From Firmicutes bacterium AM41-11 (GTDB lineage Bacteria; Bacillota_I; Bacilli_A; Erysipelotrichales; Erysipelotrichaceae): DNA of 64,000 bases. Positions 63,954 to 64,000 of the stretch are shown here, in pieces. Under the pieces are notes generated by a model. That model had not been told where the DNA came from and did not search any database. It saw only the letters and a program-made list of their open reading frames with translations. A program made the translations under genes and the position numbers. The DNA lies in assembly GCA_003480165.1 (NCBI GenBank), contig QUIQ01000003.1, forward strand, positions 132,301-196,300. The letters are read 5' to 3'. The first letter of the stretch is position 1. Each line of letters begins with the position of its first letter.

Positions 63954-64000
63954 TGTACTGAGCCCCAAATTTTGGACAAAAGTTAAATAGATTTTAAGGC
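63954..64000 (+). mobile_element. Probable left end of an IS3-family insertion sequence (truncated by window)
   Basis: TGTACTGAGCCCCAAATTTTG followed by GACAAAAGTT resembles the terminal inverted repeat of IS150-group IS3 elements, as remembered. No transposase is visible within the window. Confidence 0.45.

Overview
The window is a low-GC Bacillota (Firmicutes) chromosome with a higher-GC integrative and conjugative element (ICE) embedded in it. The chromosomal parts (about 1-15.6 kb and 61.8-64 kb) show A+T-rich codon use, Gram-positive lipoproteins and tRNA genes with encoded CCA. Together these suggest a gut-type Bacillota, perhaps an erysipelotrichial lineage; the lineage guess is inference from protein flavour only.

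Left chromosome (1-15.6 kb). A long leftward operon encodes two zinc-ribbon proteins and an array of at least six related small lipoproteins with Lys/Glu-rich linkers. Divergent from it lie a sugar-type solute-binding lipoprotein and a membrane-anchored LuxR-type regulator, whose gene carries a frameshifting 28-bp tandem duplication. Two decayed ISL3-like insertion sequences in direct orientation flank nif3-like, mgtC-like and small unknown genes.

ICE (about 15605-61825, 46.2 kb). The element splits a chromosomal tRNA-Arg(CCU) gene inside its anticodon loop. The 3' half lies at 15568-15612, the 5' half at 61818-61857, and the two share an 8-bp core. Just inside the right end the element carries a complete, different tRNA-Arg(CCU) with its own terminator. 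Running rightward, the element holds a tyrosine integrase with excisionase-type helix-turn-helix (HTH) proteins and a MazF-like protein (16-19.2 kb), then an ImmR/ImmA-like repressor and protease switch (19.7-22.2 kb). Next is a resistance island (22.3-27.0 kb) with a second tyrosine recombinase, erm(B) and the wreck of an epsilon-zeta toxin-antitoxin pair. A rightward cargo operon (27.4-30.9 kb) encodes two WXG100-like proteins with toxin-like C-termini, small partner proteins and an M48 protease. The leftward Tn1549-type transfer and maintenance module follows (31.1-61.3 kb): relaxase, MobC, a giant methyltransferase-helicase with an overprinted tnpV-like gene, topoisomerase III, a NlpC/P60 protein, VirB4, PrgI, VirB6/TrbL-like, Maff2, VirD4, PcfB-like, ParB, ParA and a replication initiator.

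The most striking signal is at 22.88-24.29 kb. A 1.4-kb segment carrying a tyrosine recombinase gene and an outward promoter is bounded by perfect 25-bp inverted repeats. If the segment is inverted in silico, a TTG-started reading frame now broken at the left repeat joins in frame to the start-less HTH gene upstream of erm(B), rebuilding a 147-residue protein. This looks like a self-encoded invertible switch governing an HTH-erm(B) transcription unit. The usual erm(B) leader-peptide attenuator is absent.

Right chromosome (61.86-64 kb). This holds a HAD-family phosphatase, tRNA-Arg(CCG), a uracil/xanthine permease and what looks like the first bases of an IS3-family element.
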